Source of the DNA: Bathynomus jamesi
Taxonomy: Eukaryota; Arthropoda; Malacostraca; Isopoda; Cirolanidae
Assembly (NCBI GenBank): GCA_023014485.1
Contig: JAJOZX010005803.1
Location: 185,001-249,000 of the forward strand
Direction: 5' to 3'
DNA length: 64,000 nt
Part shown: positions 1-10,036 of the stretch, one piece after another
Layout: each line of letters begins with the position of its first letter
How positions within the stretch are numbered: the first letter of the stretch is position 1
The notes under the pieces: model-generated
Database searches by the model: none
Told to the model about the DNA's origin: nothing
Seen by the model: only the letters and a program-made list of their open reading frames with translations
Translations under genes and position numbers: made by a program

Positions 1-1
1 C

Positions 2-1143
2 TGGGGAATCGCTGATCGTGTCGTCGGGCTCTCCTTTGACACGACAGCTGCCAACACGGGCGTCGTTTCGGGCGCTTGCGTCTTCATCGAGCAGGGCCTT
101 CACCGCCAGCTGCTGAACCTGGCCTGTCGGCACCACATGCTAGAATTGGTGGCAGAGAAAGCCTTCATCGAGTGCATGGGCCCCTCCTCTGGTCCTGACA
201 TTAAACTGTTCTCGCGACTGAAGGAGCGCTGGCAATCCGTCTGCACCGACCAATTCAGCGCCATCTCCAAGGAAGACCTTACTAAGCCGCTGCTCAAGGC
301 GCGAGACGATCTGATCGCGCGTTTCAAGGGTCACATCACCAAGGGCCAGCCGCGGGACGACTACCGAGAGCTCCTGGAGCTGGCGATCATAGCGTTTGGA
401 GGCGTCCCCCAGCGAGGTGTGCGCTTCATGCGACCGGGCGCACTCCACCGCGCCCGGTGGATGGTCAAAGTGATATACGCCATCAAGCTCCACCTCTTCC
501 GGCAGCAGCTCCCCATTAAGGCTCGCGAGGCCCGGGGCATCCTGCGTTTCGTAAACTTTGCGCTGCTGGTTTACATTCCGGCCTGGTTTACGGCGCCCCT
601 TCCCGCCGCTGCCCCTCGAACTGACCTGGCGATGCTCAAGGCGCTGGTTGACTACGACAAGGTGGACAAGGACGTGTCCAAGGCTACCTCCCCTGTGTTT
701 CGACGACATCTCTGGTACCTGAGTGAACACCTGGCCACCCTCGCTCTCTTCGATGACGACACTCCGCTGGAGGAGAAGAGTCGAATTGCGACGGCCATCA
801 AGGATGTCGAGGGCACCGAGGAGCCACCCAAGCGCATTGCCCTGGACGTCTGCCCGGAGGAGCTCGAGCGAAAGACAGTCGCAGACTTTTGCACGACATC
901 CAGCACGCTTCTTTTCGAGCGGCTCGCGATCAATACTTCTTTCCTAGAGTTGGAGCCGGCTACCTGGTCGAACAATGCGTCCTACCTGGCGGGGAAACGC
1001 CGTGTCTCTACGCGCGAGGGGTCGCGCTGATGCAGAACTACAATCTCGCACTCACCAAGGACGAGGAGCAACGGCAGTACTTGATGCAAGTCGTTGAGAA
1101 GCACCGCAAAGAGCACCCGAGCGCCCGCAGCGGAAATCCTTAA
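2..1143 (+). pseudogene. A1: transposase-like protein of the long-TIR family, subfamily A (5' cut by window edge)
   Basis: An open frame enters from the left edge and runs to TGA at 1028-1030; homology then continues in another frame to 1143, so one frameshift lies near 990-1010. Visible motifs are FDTTAANTG (putative second catalytic Asp, about 34-63), ACRHHMLEL (CxxH-like, about 121-150) and RPGALHRARWM (about 433-465). The same motifs occur in the same order in the minus-strand copy at 30418-32902. The final segment (RGVALMQNYN..., 1015-1143) matches the end of that copy. The coding block is clearly GC-rich, unlike the AT-rich DNA after 1143. No terminal repeat is seen downstream, so the 3' end is lost or lies outside recognisable sequence. 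Function as a transposase is inferred from family context. Confidence 0.7.
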
Positions 1144-1942
1144 CGGGTTTGGGAGTACTTTATGGTATATTTGAATTTGCTTCATTTTTATAGGGTGTTA
1201 CTCCTATTAATCCTGTATAACAATGTATAATCGTATATACTTTATTTCTTAGTTATTTTTTGATTTATATGGCCAGTAGGCTCAGTATATTACTATGATT
1301 AATACGGAATAAAATGTTTTTTATTTTAATAATATTAAGTTGTTTTGTTGCAATAAAATTGAAATTGATTTAATGATTTTGTATTATTAATAACATTACA
1401 CACAGAGAATAGTATCCTGCTACCCAGGCATGGTGGGACAAGTTTATTCCAATTAATTATGAAATAATGTTGAACAATATTGTTAAGGTGTTTGCACTGT
1501 TTGCTAGTTGCGTATTGTGTTGTTATAAGCTGGTTGCCGGTTGGTGTGGTTTGGATTACAAAGCATAAACGTATTAAGGTGAAACTTTGAAAAAAAACTT
1601 TTGAACCGCGACAAAAATATTAATATAAAAAAAAATATTGGAGATGGAATAAACTTAATGCTATGGAAATATAGCTGTGACTGTCCTCTACGCCATGGTA
1701 TATGATAGCATTTATATTGACATTGTACATGTTACTTTACCCCTTGGAGCTGGAGCAATTTCTTGGAGAAACTCATTACTTCTGACACGTGGTACGCCAG
1801 AGATGGTCGATGCGGAACCCCTAAATATCCTTCAATTTGGCTAAAATTTCATATTCAGGGCTTTTTCACCCAACCTAACAATCCCACAAAGGGCCGTCCT
1901 AAAAATCAAAAAATGATTTTTATGTGGCACCCTAAATTATAT
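1144..1942. other. AT-rich stretch without recognisable genes
   Basis: Strongly AT-rich, with an AATAAA-like hexamer near 1307 that could serve the preceding pseudogene. Short open frames here show no family motifs. The GC content drops sharply at 1143. Confidence 0.5.
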
Positions 1943-2310
1943 ACCATCGTCACCAACATCGAGTGACGGGAGGCAACATCAATCCTATCTGAAGTACTTC
2001 GTCTCTAATTCTGTCAAACCTGGCCCCTGGTAGACAGACCCCCCTCCTCTTGGTTGGACTTCATTCAACGAACTCCTTATCCATATGTCGCACTAAGGAG
2101 TCCCCAATTAAAATAGTTTCCCCCTCGTTCACATCTCTATCCAACTGGGTGAAAGGGTTCGAAACCTCGATAGCGGGGATTCCTATCACCTAACGTTCGT
2201 GGCGTAGCTCCACCCTTACCTTCTCTAAATTCCTCCTCGTCTACTAATCTCGGACCAACCTTAACCCCTTCCTCAACTCTGTCTAACCTTCCCGATAAGC
2301 TACCTATACT
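1943..2310 (-). pseudogene. CR1-like LINE ORF1 fragment (SGNH-esterase-like domain)
   Basis: This segment is a diverged copy of 28560-28737. On the minus strand it reads GETILIGDSLVRHMDKEFV, the first block (GDS) of the SGNH/GDSL esterase fold found in ORF1 of CR1-like LINEs of arthropods. It is preceded by a low-complexity acidic stretch. Here the GDSLVRHMDKEF stretch is uninterrupted, whereas the younger copy has a 2-base deletion there. The fragment is dead, with stops after KEFVE. It abuts a CCAGG-rich short repeat. Confidence 0.6.
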
Positions 2311-2312
2311 AG

Positions 2313-2395
2313 AACAGGGTGACAAGTGGTAGGATAAAATGAAATTCCAGGCATTTTCCAGGTGTTTCAGGCTAATAATTCTCATTTTCCAGGTT
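2313..2395. repeat. CCAGG-rich short repeat starting CAGGGTGACAAG
   Basis: Contains repeated TTCCAGG words beginning with CAGGGTGACAAG. A longer inverted relative lies at 7575-7690 and ends CTTGTCACCCTG. The CAGGG start suggests a decayed non-autonomous hAT. Both copies sit directly beside LINE ORF1 debris. Confidence 0.5.
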
Positions 2396-2815
2396 ACACT
2401 ATATTACAATTTATAATAAACCTATAATAAGTCCCGTTTTGTACTTGCAATGAGACAGTTATGCATTTAATATCTAAAACTAATCCTTTTGTGCAAATCA
2501 AAATGAATAAGTAATATGAAATACAAACCCATTCACTCAAGGGCCACCCCTAATACTACCCAGTAACATAAGTAGCTTCACTTACTGTATACTATTAATA
2601 CTAGGTCCTTGAACATTTTTACTGCCACATTTTCATTTTTTTTTATTTGGAAGAACATGCAAACGTAACATTATGTATATGAACGCAAAGATTTGAATAA
2701 ACAATATTAGAAATAAATTAAATAATTCCTAAGAATATACAAAATACAAATTACGGTATCACAGAAACAACAAGATAAGAAACAAATATCACAGACACCA
2801 TTCATTGTCCTGCTT
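2396..2815. other. AT-rich spacer, nothing recognised
   Basis: No motif, repeat pair or coding signal found on either strand; probably decayed 3' flank of the adjacent hAT pseudogene. Confidence 0.4.
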
Positions 2816-3921
2816 TTTTGAGTTCATTAATTTCCTGATCTAACCGGTTCATTTCAGATTCAAGATCAATCTTCATTCTCTTCTCCTCTTCTTTTCTTTG
2901 ACAAGAGCAGCTGCTCTTTTTTTTGCCATCAGTGTGTTCTCTTCATCACTTTGTTTCTTTTTCTGTTCTACAAGCATTTCCTTATATCTCATATGAGACT
3001 GGCGTGCATAATTAATAAGTGATTTTGTCACAGTAAAATCTTCCAAGAGCAACGTCACTACAAGTAACTGAGTCATATATAACTCTCTGAGCAATAAGAG
3101 AAGCTTCTTTTTAATTCTCTACAATAATCTCCTTGTTGATGTTAAATCCTCTTTCAACTGTAGCCTGCCCATGAGATAAGCAGAGGATTTGGAAAATAAA
3201 TGTTTTCAGATCGTTTGAAGATATTTGGTTTTCAAGCAGACTGATCCAAAATTTGTCTAGTCGTGTTTTATGGCTATAGGAAGCCACTATATGTCTTTAA
3301 CACGCGAATTTCGAGAAATGTCGCGAAATTCAACTTTGACCGAGTCTGCCTTAAAGCCATCAATTAATCCATTAGAAACAAATTCTTTTAGAGCCAAATC
3401 TATTCTAATAGACCACAGAGATTCACATTTGACAACACTGGGATTCAAGCATGCGGTTCCTTTCACAAAAGCATGCTTGAGAGCACTTCTGTTGTAACTT
3501 TGTAATAATCGTGACCAGAAATGATCAGCAGTGCTTCTTGAAACTGAGGATGCTATCTCTTTTCAGATCTCTACACTTTGAAATTTCTTGTTCAACAGCA
3601 AATCCAAGAGAAACATCTGCAGCCCGAACAAGATTGTCCATTTTTGTGAGGTCCAAGAGGTGAATCTGCTTGCTGCTCAAGTTCTCCATTACTTTCTTAG
3701 GCACTATTCTGCTCATCAAATCTCGGAGTAGAGATGTAATATCCGTGTCCATGAATGGTACCATAGGTGCATCGGTTTGGTAAGTTTGCAGGAACACTTA
3801 AAAAATTGAGGCAATGCTTTGAAATAACACCAATTTAGCAGGAAGGAGATCATCTCCTAAGGCTTTCTTCATTTGATTATTATAAGACCTGCTTTTTGGC
3901 TCATTTTTCTTTTGCGACACC
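2816..3921 (-). pseudogene. hAT-like transposase, C-terminal half (split from 7076-7510 by element B1)
   Basis: Minus-strand pieces read PKSRSYNNQMKKALGDDLL (about 3835-3900), FLQTYQTDAPMVPF (about 3755-3797), TKMDNLVRAADVSLGFAVEQ, GQATVERGFNINKEIIVEN (about 3113-3170) and ASLIAQRVIYDSV, ending in a Lys-rich tail at 2876-2950. This is the C-terminal portion of a hAT-type transposase family common in invertebrates; ERGF-NKE is the dimerisation-region signature. Several stops and frameshifts are present, including a TAA after IIVEN. The rest of the same gene lies at 7076-7510 beyond B1. Confidence 0.65.
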
Positions 3922-3929
3922 TTCCACGA

Positions 3930-4072
3930 TAGCGTGTAGCGTCATTGGGAAAAGTGTAACGGATCAAGAGGCACATTTCAGGTTTTGTACAATTGACCTC
4001 CCTAAATTCAAAAATGAAAACAAAATTTTTTTGTGATAAGTGCAACACCTCCTTTTTCGCATGTGAAAATCG
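3930..4072 (+). repeat. B1 left terminal inverted repeat
   Basis: Pairs with 6935-7067 in inverted orientation. The best-conserved block is GAGGCACATTTCAGGTTTTG, with further matches at CCTTTTTYGCATGT. Identity is patchy, so the element is old. Confidence 0.75.
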
Positions 4073-4238
4073 TGAAAATTGCTAGTTACCCATAACTTTT
4101 GGACACTTGCTTTCCTAGGGTTTGAGCTATCATTTGACCCCTTACAATGTACTGCTTTTCAAGAAAAATAGAAAAATTTATTTTTGGAATAAACATATAC
4201 ACTGTAGGTAGGTAAGTACGTAGGTAGACTAGATAGTT

Positions 4239-6430
4239 TTATTTAGTAAATGATACATTAAAATCTTGTTTAGTTTTGAATGACGGCATAAAGTCACGGG
4301 ATTTAAGTACTGCTCTAATGTAACCATCTCTTGAATCCTTTCCATACACTGCCCCAGACGTTTCAGTTACCATCCTAACACAGCGTTCTACACCTTGGGA
4401 GTGACATGGTATCCGGACAACAAGGGGCTCTTCAGTGATCTTATCGAGTTGTTCGACAGAGAACTGCTTCGTGAGTGGTGATTCCATTGTGCACTCCTCC
4501 ACTGGTGGAAGTAAATCTTTCAAATTCTGAGCACTCTGTTTGATCTTTGGTGGCCGAAATTCTCTGACTTGCTGTTGAGCAGGTTTGGGAGCTCGTCGAA
4601 TGGTCTTGATTACATCGATGGCCAATTTCCGGTTCGCTTGATCTGCATCTGCAAGCATTGCCAGTAGAACATTTTCAGGGTGAGCCCAATATGCATTTCT
4701 TTGGATCACAGGCCATGTGACAGTCTTGCTAGCTGGTGGCAGTAATCATAGCAGCTTGATTTGCTCCAGGAAATGTTTTGGGCCATCTGTGCACCTTGGG
4801 TGGCACTTGATACTAAACCACATGGGTCCATAGTGGCACACGACAAACTGTGTGAATGAATACAGTTCATCACTTGGCTGCGCCATCGCTACATACAGCC
4901 GACAAATTCTGTTGGCAGTTGTAATCCATCTTGCATGGGAGATTGGTCCAGGCTTCTCTCGTAGATCTTCATTAATGACACCAGTCCTTATCGCTTTCAT
5001 CATTCTGTAGAGGTACGCTTGGTCACGACTCAATTCAGTAAGGTCAATATCGGGAGTGTGTGGCCATCAGCAATACATTGAATTCCTCTAGAGGAAAGTG
5101 GCAAACTTTCACATGTGGCCAAAGCTTTGCCAATTGGTCCTTTCCATTGAGTTGCAGATTCTGTTGGGCCAATGAGTTCCTTGCACAAGTGGCGCAGTGG
5201 GAATTCATTTAAATGCAGACTATAGATGAACCAGTGCAAAGGGCGACCCAGGCGGCACTCTAGCAGGTGTATTGCTCCACTTCTGTGCCCTGTGTTTGTG
5301 GCTGTGCTGTCGGCTCCCACTGCAATTATCTTGTCTGCAATACCCATTTCTTCAATCGCATTTTGAAGTCCATCCGCAATGACAGTGCCAGTTCCTCGTT
5401 CCAGTGTCAGATGGCTTAGATAGAAGGCTCCAGGCTCTCCGACCAGCACATAGTGGTCCTCAACTTTCTTTGTGCTGTACCATTTGTTCCCCTTTTTCTC
5501 TTTGACAAGTCTCATGTCTTTCCACCCAAAAAATAAAGCAGTGACTTCCACATCGTGGTAAGTTACTGCTTCCTTCAGATCCCTCCGTACCTTCTGCCGT
5601 GCTCTCCATACTTTGTGGTGGTCAATTACGTTTATTTGATCATCAGAACTAATGATGCCATAGTCAACCAATGTTGCAGTGCTGATAGCTGCAGCAGCCC
5701 TGTTCGATACACCATACCAGTCAGCTTCCAAAGCAACAGTGGGAATCGGTGTGATGTTCCTGTCCTCCTGGGCACTATCACCCATCCACTCATCACCAAC
5801 ACTTTCACCACTGGAGTCTGCTTCTGCTTGAGCTGATTCAACCACATCTGCAAAGGATGCTACCTCTTGCCGTTCCGTTTTTCTTCTACTCTTTTTCTTG
5901 TCTTTCTTGCATCCGATCCTCTCTTGACTTCCTTCTCTCCATCATCTGAGTCACATTCGTATCCACCCGACTGATCTGCATGATCCGCGTGGTTCTCTGG
6001 TCAATCAGAAAGGCATGCTCTCATCGTGGAACTTTCATTTCTTTTTCACAGTGGCATGCAGACAGATCATCGCATTGGCAGACAGCTATGTCAAACAATT
6101 GATTCAGGCTTTCCTCGAACTTCTTGGTTTTTGTGGCCTGCTTGCCTCGCTTCGATGCTTGTGAGCCTTTTTCCATCAATCGGAGCAGCTTGGTCTTCAC
6201 ATTCTTGATTGGCTGTGATGGAATGTTAGCATGATTCCAAAGGTCAATGAGTGTTTGGCATACCTCCGGAAGAATCTCCCTGTTGCTGGTGTACTTGTTC
6301 TCCTTCAAGAAGAGGAAATGCCTTGCAACTTGTATACAGGTTGGAAGTTCAAACAGAGGAAGCTCTGCTCTGATAGTGGAGAACCAAAGACAATGTGGCT
6401 GGCAGATCCCCGTGTTCTTTGCGTGCTCAT
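4239..6430 (-). pseudogene. B1 transposase-like gene, subfamily B
   Basis: Best start is ATG at 6430 (MSTQRTRGSASHIVFG), matching the start of copy B2. Order on the minus strand: LPTCIQVARHFLF; a Cys cluster CQCDDLSACHC (about 6040-6085); VSNRAAAAISTATLVDYG; FFGWKD where other copies have FDGRKD; VGADSTATNTG (about 5285-5320); SLHLNEFPLRHL; SHARWITTANRI; AHPENVLLAML; VERCVRMVTETSGAV near the C-terminus (about 4345-4400). Stops and frameshifts separate the blocks. The putative first catalytic Asp is replaced by Phe, so the copy is inactive on two counts. The family is unnamed to me; transposase function is inferred from the TIR/TSD structure around it. Confidence 0.7.
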
Positions 6431-6514
6431 TGTACTAGCAAAACTCAACAAGTATCACACAGGAACACTGAAACAAAACACAAACGTATAAATAAAAAAT
6501 ATATATGATTATGA

Positions 6515-6516
<2 letters not shown>

Positions 6517-6579
<63 letters not shown>
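6517..6579. repeat. (TA)n microsatellite
   Basis: About 31 TA units inside the 5' non-coding part of element B1. Translations through it are artefacts. Confidence 0.95.
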
Positions 6580-6582
<3 letters not shown>

Positions 6583-6934
6583 CTTGGTTTATTGGTAAAC
6601 AATAAGTTTACCAATATATTTATAAAAATATACCGCACACATATATGTATTATGTATATAAATATCCATAGGTGTATATATATCCTAAGACATATAACAA
6701 ACTTATAAACAATGTAAAACACAACAAAACAAAGAAATGTGTATAATGTATATCACAAAACGCACCTTTCGTTAGTACCTTGGGGTTTTGAACACCCCAT
6801 CCACAGAAAAAACACGTTTCTTTCAAGCGAGCTAGCGTAGAACTAAGAAATTCCAGGGGATGACTCACTGAGAATCATTAGAAAGCTGCCAGAAGTACTA
6901 TGTCAGTCAGTGTTGCCAACTGTAATTAACAAGA

Positions 6935-7067
6935 ATTTTGTATTTTTTACATGCAAAAAAGGTGTTCTGCTTGTTGCAGAAATTTTTTATTTCTTTTCTG
7001 AAATCAGCAAGGTTGATTGTACAAAACCTGAAATGTGCCTCCAGATTGCTTATGACGCTACACACTA
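6935..7067 (-). repeat. B1 right terminal inverted repeat
   Basis: Inverted partner of 3930-4072, followed directly by the 8-bp duplication TTCCACGA at 7068-7075. Confidence 0.75.
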
Positions 7068-7075
7068 TTCCACGA

Positions 7076-7510
7076 ATACTTTTAAACCTTTAATCATGGA
7101 TAAACCTCTGCTCGCCACACGTACATTTTCGACCCACCGCGTTGCACAGAATTTAAGAGGGAATTCAGAATTTTGAATCCGATTGTGAGCAAGAAACAAT
7201 GCTCATCTCACTGGAGAGTCTTTGAACACATAATAAGCTGCCATTAAAAAGCAGCCAACATTCCAATAACTGTCTTTCTGATCTGCACTTCTAAGGCTTC
7301 CACAGACAATATGCAATGAGCATGAACCAAAGTCAATCAATGGTCTCATTATATCCTTTCTACTGTCTTGCAGGAGTCTAAGAAATTTCAAATTAACAGC
7401 TGGTCCATCCATTGATACTTGGAGAATTTTTTTCTGATCCAAACTTTTTTCTGCAATAAACTCTCACCAATGTCTAAGAATCACAAATGAGAAAATGAGG
7501 AATTTTCGTG
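7076..7510 (-). pseudogene. hAT-like transposase, central part (continues at 2816-3921)
   Basis: Reads LQVSMDGPAVNLKFLRLL, then DFGSCSLHIVCGSL, then MAAYYVFKDSPVR and, after a stop, FPLKFCATRWVENVRVAS. In this hAT family the Asp of SMDGP, the C-x-x-H of SCSLHIV and the RWVEN motif follow in this order, so this is the catalytic core. It ends exactly at the B1 target-site duplication, beyond which the C-terminal half continues at 3921. At least one in-frame stop is present. Confidence 0.65.
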
Positions 7511-7574
7511 TTACTAGACTAGAGACTCCAGGAGTGTTAATTCCTGTAGTAAAAAAATTACCCTCATAGGGAGA

Positions 7575-7690
7575 TTAGTATTAATTTGGAAAAAATTACA
7601 GGCATTTTCCAGGGTTTCAAGGTTTCCCAGGGTCAATATCAAATTCCAGGCATATTCCAGGTTTTCCAGGGTGCTTGTCACCCTGTAAGA
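7575..7690. repeat. CCAGG-rich short repeat ending CTTGTCACCCTG
   Basis: Alternating TTCCAGG and TTTCAAGG words, inverted and longer relative to 2313-2395. Likely a MITE with a CAGGGTGACAAG terminus. Confidence 0.5.
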
Positions 7691-7971
7691 AACTATGTTC
7701 CTCACCTCACCCTTCAAATTACTAACGTCTTCAACGTTAGTATAGGTTCGGCCTTCATGAACTGTAACCCTACCCCTGCCCTCATCAAGCATTGCAAGTC
7801 TTTCTGTCACCTCGCATACACTACGTTTTATATAAACTCTCTCTTCCTTAAATCACAAAAGAAACAAACCGATCTCTCGGTAATTGCCATAGGACCGCCA
7901 TTGTAATCCTCAAAATCCGTATACCACCGCTTAACCCCACACCTAGCACACGACGCTTTGTGCGACGGCAT
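7691..7971 (-). pseudogene. CR1-like LINE ORF1, N-terminal zinc-finger part
   Basis: Starts at ATG 7971: MPSHKASCARCGVKRWYTDF, followed by a CFFCDLRKREF segment. The C-x2-C ... C-x2-C arrangement matches the PHD-like finger at the start of ORF1 in arthropod CR1-type LINEs. A stop follows REFI, and the frame resumes with a glutamate-rich part ending LKGEVRNIV. It is a short 5' fragment, cut by the neighbouring CCAGG repeat. Confidence 0.55.
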
Positions 7972-8315
7972 TGCGCAAGTTAAAGTAGTTAACGTTAATA
8001 ACCGTCACAAGTTTAAGTTAAATTAGCCAGCACGCTATGAAAACTTCTAAATCGCTAAAACCACTAATATTCAATTACTTAACTAAAACAATGTAAATAT
8101 AAACGCAAGTATATAAAATTCAGAACTTTCCAAAAGTAAATTAATCGGCAATATCCAAAAGTAGAAACAATATCAGAGAGCCCAGGGAATGTGTCCACTC
8201 AGCTTTTTTATATTTTTTAGATACCATCTTTGATTTACTGATACTGGTCAAGCCATCTGAAAATTTTTGATATTTAAGTCTACCATTAGGTATATATTGA
8301 AAATTATAAAACTAT
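7972..8315. other. AT-rich spacer, nothing recognised
   Basis: No coding or repeat signal beyond low-complexity AT. Probably the 5' flank of the LINE fragment. Confidence 0.4.
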
Positions 8316-8323
8316 AGAATATA

Positions 8324-9670
8324 CAGTGGCGGTCCTAGCTTACATGACGCCCTGGGCGAACCTCACCTTCAGCGCCCCCCCCCCCCCTGTTCGCCAACAC
8401 ACACACATTCGAATCCCCCCAAAATAAAGGACAGACATAACTCTTTCACAAAATAACTTTTTATTGGACTAATTGTTAGAACTTCAGAACCAAAACAAAG
8501 ACTCAAATTTCTGAATTTTACAAATCCTTCATCACGTAAATAGAATAACTCACTTAAGAGAATGTAATTATGATACTATGAACAGGAAAAATACAAATTA
8601 AATTGCACAACTGCCATAAATAAACTAGAGAATCAAATTTCTAAATTGTACAAATGCTCTATCACATAAATAGAATAAGACACTTAAGAGAGGGTAATTA
8701 TTATGCTACACTTTGAACAAGAAACAAAATAAATTGCACCACAGCACAACTGCCATCTAAAGCCTGACTCTTCTTACCTTCCTTGATGCAAAGTCATGAA
8801 TTAAATCATCATATGAAATCTGCTCAGCAATTGTATGATTTATACTGATGATGGCCAGACCGGTAAGGCGTTCCTGTGACATAGTTGACCTCAGGTAGGA
8901 TTTGATGAGCTTCAGCTTTGAAAAGCTCCTCTCTGCTTCAGCAACAGTGACTGGAAGAGTAAGACCAATTCTGAGAGCAGTCCACAAATTTGGATATATT
9001 TCAGAGAGCTCCCTTTCATGGATAAATGTCAGCAGTTCAAGCAAGGATATGGTCTTTGATGGCAAGTCAGGCAAGTTTCAGCTCCTGTGCAAGCTCTCTG
9101 CCATCCAAGTCAGATTGTCCCTTAAAGTGTAGTGTAGTACTAAGGTTCACACATTGTTCTGTCAGCTCCTCAAATGTGAGATTTTGGAAATGTGTCAGCA
9201 CTCCAAGCTTCTCTCCCACAATTTCCAACGTGGAAAATCTTTCCTGAATGGCTGATGTTGCAGCATCAACCACTGCATTGAAAAATGTCACCTCCAGCTT
9301 CTTCAAAGCATCAATCAAGGGCTCATCAGATGCTTCATAATATACATTTCACTATTTAACCAAACCCAGAAAAATAACATTACATATGTTAAAGTATGGG
9401 CCTTTATTCCCAATAATATTAATCTGGAAGCATTTTGCATTGTTTAGGTCTTTTATGGGAAGGTTTATGGAAAATGCAATAGATGGTTTTTTATTAATAA
9501 AAATATATTTATTGCTTTTATTATTTATTTTATTTTATTTTTTATTTTTATTTATCTTTATTTATTTATTCTTATTTTTATTTTTATTTTTTTTGCAGGC
9601 GCTCATGCCGCCCCTCCACAAATGCCGCCCTGTGCGGCTGCCCTATTGCCCATATGAGGAACCGCCACTG
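8324..9670 (-). mobile_element. hAT element with CAGTGGCGG termini, internally deleted
   Basis: Ends are CAGTGGCGGTCCTAGCT (left) and, reverse-complemented, CAGTGGCGGTTCCTCATATG (right). An exact 8-bp TSD, AGAATATA, lies at 8316-8323 and 9671-9678. A poly-C tract (8378-8389) and a T-rich tract (9500-9595) lie inside. Only the C-terminal part of the transposase remains, so the 1,347-bp element is non-autonomous. Confidence 0.85.
8757..9318 (-). pseudogene. hAT transposase C-terminal remnant with dimerisation domain
   Basis: From about 9318 downward: LEVTFFNAVVDAATSAIQ, FQNLTFEELTEQCVNLS, DLDGRELAQELKL, then after a frameshift near 9070 LPSKTISLLELL, YPNLWTALRIGLTLPVTV, AEAERSFSKLKLIKSYLRST and MSQERLTGLAIISIN. 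The AERSFSKLK..K..LR block is the hAT C-terminal dimerisation region and includes the catalytic Glu. The catalytic Asp domains are absent. It is related to ZMYM/TTF-type hAT proteins. Confidence 0.8.
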
Positions 9671-9789
9671 AGAATATATATATATATATATACTGTACAT
9701 AAACCCAATTACCATTCAAACAACACTGGAAAATAGGAAAGGCAGGATGTGCAGTGTTCCCAAATTAAAGGCCTGACAAGGGACCTCAA

Positions 9790-10012
9790 CACTGAAGGAA
9801 AATAGCTTGATTGTCAGGGGCCAAGACTTTTTAACCAGCTTCCAAAGGACCTCAGAAACGTTACATGGGTCAAAGTTGAAGTCTTCAAGAAAAGACTAGA
9901 TGCCTGTCTCAGGACGGTACCAGATGAGCCGGGTGTACCTGGCTATGTACGGTGGAGAGTGCAAGAAAGCAACTCGCTCCTCGACCAAGCCAGACCTAGA
10001 CGCGGGCCAACA
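9790..10012 (+). pseudogene. LINE 3' end: C-terminal tail of a reverse-transcriptase ORF
   Basis: One continuous frame reads GPRLFNQLPKDLRNV, then VFKKRLDACLRTVPDEPGVP, ending QESNSLLDQARPRRGP and running into (CA)n(TA)n. This is the characteristic C-terminus of CR1/Jockey-type arthropod LINEs. A frameshift lies just before GPRLF. The 5' part is missing, as usual for 5'-truncated insertions. The simple-repeat tail is the likely 3' terminus. Confidence 0.6.
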
Positions 10013-10036
10013 CACACACACACATATATATATATA

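Larger units (their letters stand above)
3930..7067 (-). mobile_element. Element B1: long-TIR DNA transposon inserted in a hAT pseudogene
   Basis: A 3,138-bp element bounded by imperfect inverted repeats of about 140 bp. The left end begins TAGCGTGTAGCGTCAT and the right end (reverse complement) TAGTGTGTAGCGTCAT; both continue through GAGGCACATTTCAGGTTTTG. An exact 8-bp target-site duplication, TTCCACGA, lies at 3922-3929 and 7068-7075. Removing the element and one TSD reconnects the hAT coding sequence of 7076-7510 with 2816-3921, which independently confirms the ends. TAGNG termini and an 8-bp TSD resemble hAT, but the long TIRs do not. The transposase-like gene is on the minus strand. Confidence 0.8.

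Noticed and set aside
140..730. A 196-codon minus-strand frame opposite A1
   Set aside because: It is antisense to the motif-bearing plus-strand frame and exists because of high GC content; no family motif.
6435..6722. Open frames made of alternating Ile/Tyr or Tyr/Ile
   Set aside because: They are translations of (TA)n microsatellite; the same occurs at 11424-11476, 13033-13070 and 15917-15981.
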